Shown here: in pieces, positions 61,657 to 64,000 of the stretch
How positions within the stretch are numbered: the first letter of the stretch is position 1
How the letters are laid out: each line of letters starts with the position of its first letter
Assembly (NCBI RefSeq): GCF_000271405.2
Contig: NC_018081.1
Location: 1,453,501-1,517,500 of the forward strand
Length of the DNA: 64,000 bases
DNA from: Enterococcus hirae ATCC 9790
GTDB taxonomy: Bacteria > Bacillota > Bacilli > Lactobacillales > Enterococcaceae
Reading direction: 5' to 3'
Made by a program: the position numbers and the translations under genes
Notes under the pieces: model-generated
The model's database searches: none
Seen by the model: the letters and a program-made list of their open reading frames with translations, nothing else
Told to the model about the DNA's origin: nothing

Positions 61657-61685
61657 TTGACAAACAAACGTCGCTCTGATATGAT
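61657..61685 (+). promoter_or_regulatory. rRNA operon promoter P2
   Basis: TTGACA (61657-61662), 17 bases, TATGAT (61680-61685). The 180-base leader to the 16S gene contains the antitermination-like segment ACCTTTGAAAACTGAAC and the processing-stem sequence AACAATCGTAAGATTGTT. Confidence 0.8.
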
Positions 61686-61866
61686 ATAAAAGTTGCTACG
61701 GCAATCTCAACTGATTAGCTTTTAATCAAGTAGACCTTTGAAAACTGAACAAAGCAAAGACAAACCAAATGTGTAGGGCGTCTTGATTGATTCAAGACAA
61801 CAAACATTTTTAACAAGCAATATGCTAGCAAACAATTGAGCTTAACAATCGTAAGATTGTTCGAAC

Positions 61867-63775
<1,909 letters not shown>

Positions 63776-64000
63776 GGTTAAGTGAATAAGGGCGCACGGT
63801 GGATGCCTTGGCACTAGGAGCCGATGAAGGACGGGACTAACACCGATATGCTTTGGGGAGCTGTACGTAAGCTATGATCCAGAGATTTCCGAATGGGGGA
63901 ACCCAGCATCTTTTATAGGATGTTACGTTTGCGTGAATACATAGCGCATTCGAGGTAGACGCAGAGAACTGAAACATCTAAGTACCTGCAGGAAGAGAAA
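63776..64000 (+). rRNA. 23S ribosomal RNA, 5' part
   Basis: The 23S gene starts GGTTAAGTGAATAAGGGCGC followed by ACGGTGGATGCCTTGGC, the conserved 5' end, and runs off the window. Confidence 0.97.

Noticed and set aside
61468..61689. 73-codon plus-strand frame in the rRNA promoter region
   Set aside because: It overlaps three well-formed promoters and has no ribosome site.

Overview
The window is about 64 kb of a low-GC Gram-positive chromosome. The 16S rRNA gene at the right end has the variable regions of the Enterococcus faecium/hirae/durans/mundtii group. The proteins fit that group too: Man-family PTS with LevR control, an enterococcal glucoselysine (gfr) operon, AA10 chitin oxygenases, Rgg and Mga regulators, EbsC, and strong AGGAGG ribosome sites. 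The species cannot be fixed from this window, and the sequence shows no clear prophage, insertion sequence or CRISPR array.

Left part (1-11.2 kb): the end of an amino acid permease; the housekeeping trio TatD nuclease - RNase M5 - RsmA, with overlapping genes; a small secreted protein plus a small membrane protein of unknown role; two ECF vitamin transporter S-components under textbook control (niacin NiaX behind two NiaR-type operators, folate FolT behind a tetrahydrofolate riboswitch); a multi-sugar ABC ATPase behind a cre-like site; and methylglyoxal synthase. At 8.5-11.2 kb lies a three-gene operon facing an Rgg-type regulator: a secreted precursor whose last 55 residues carry all six of its cysteines, a membrane-anchored CPQC thioredoxin-like protein, and a small membrane protein. 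This looks like an undescribed disulfide-bonded bacteriocin system and is my main candidate for novelty.

Middle (11.5-36.1 kb): a heterodimeric ABC exporter; a LevR-type sigma-54 activator followed by a -24/-12 promoter and the six-gene gfrABCDEF operon (PTS uptake and deglycation of glucoselysine/fructoselysine); a chitin-degradation cluster (two AA10 LPMOs, an Rgg regulator, a modular GH18 chitinase) whose three enzyme genes share one upstream element; gpsA-galU; a long intergenic stretch with a likely structured RNA; and a YfcC-type transporter followed by isoaspartyl dipeptidase. A tiny hydrophobic peptide gene at 27.8 kb resembles a type I toxin in layout.

Right part (36.1-64 kb): RNase J2, EbsC, UPF0173 hydrolase, a CBS/DRTGG regulator, an NrnA-like DHH phosphoesterase, YjdM and a YugP-like membrane protease; a frameshifted Mga-type regulator facing a TetR gene; tadA and the small SRP RNA; then an accessory patch with a HicB antitoxin relic, a lone holin and a large enterolysin-like cell-wall hydrolase. 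Next come the yunD-yutD-yutF-like cluster (first gene frameshifted exactly at an A AAA AAG slippery site), a 4-unit palindromic repeat array between convergent genes, PgpA-like, YumC-like ferredoxin reductase, cyclophilin, a PatB/MalY C-S lyase, an S1-domain protein, and an rRNA operon (16S, tRNA-less spacer, start of 23S) behind three stacked promoters.
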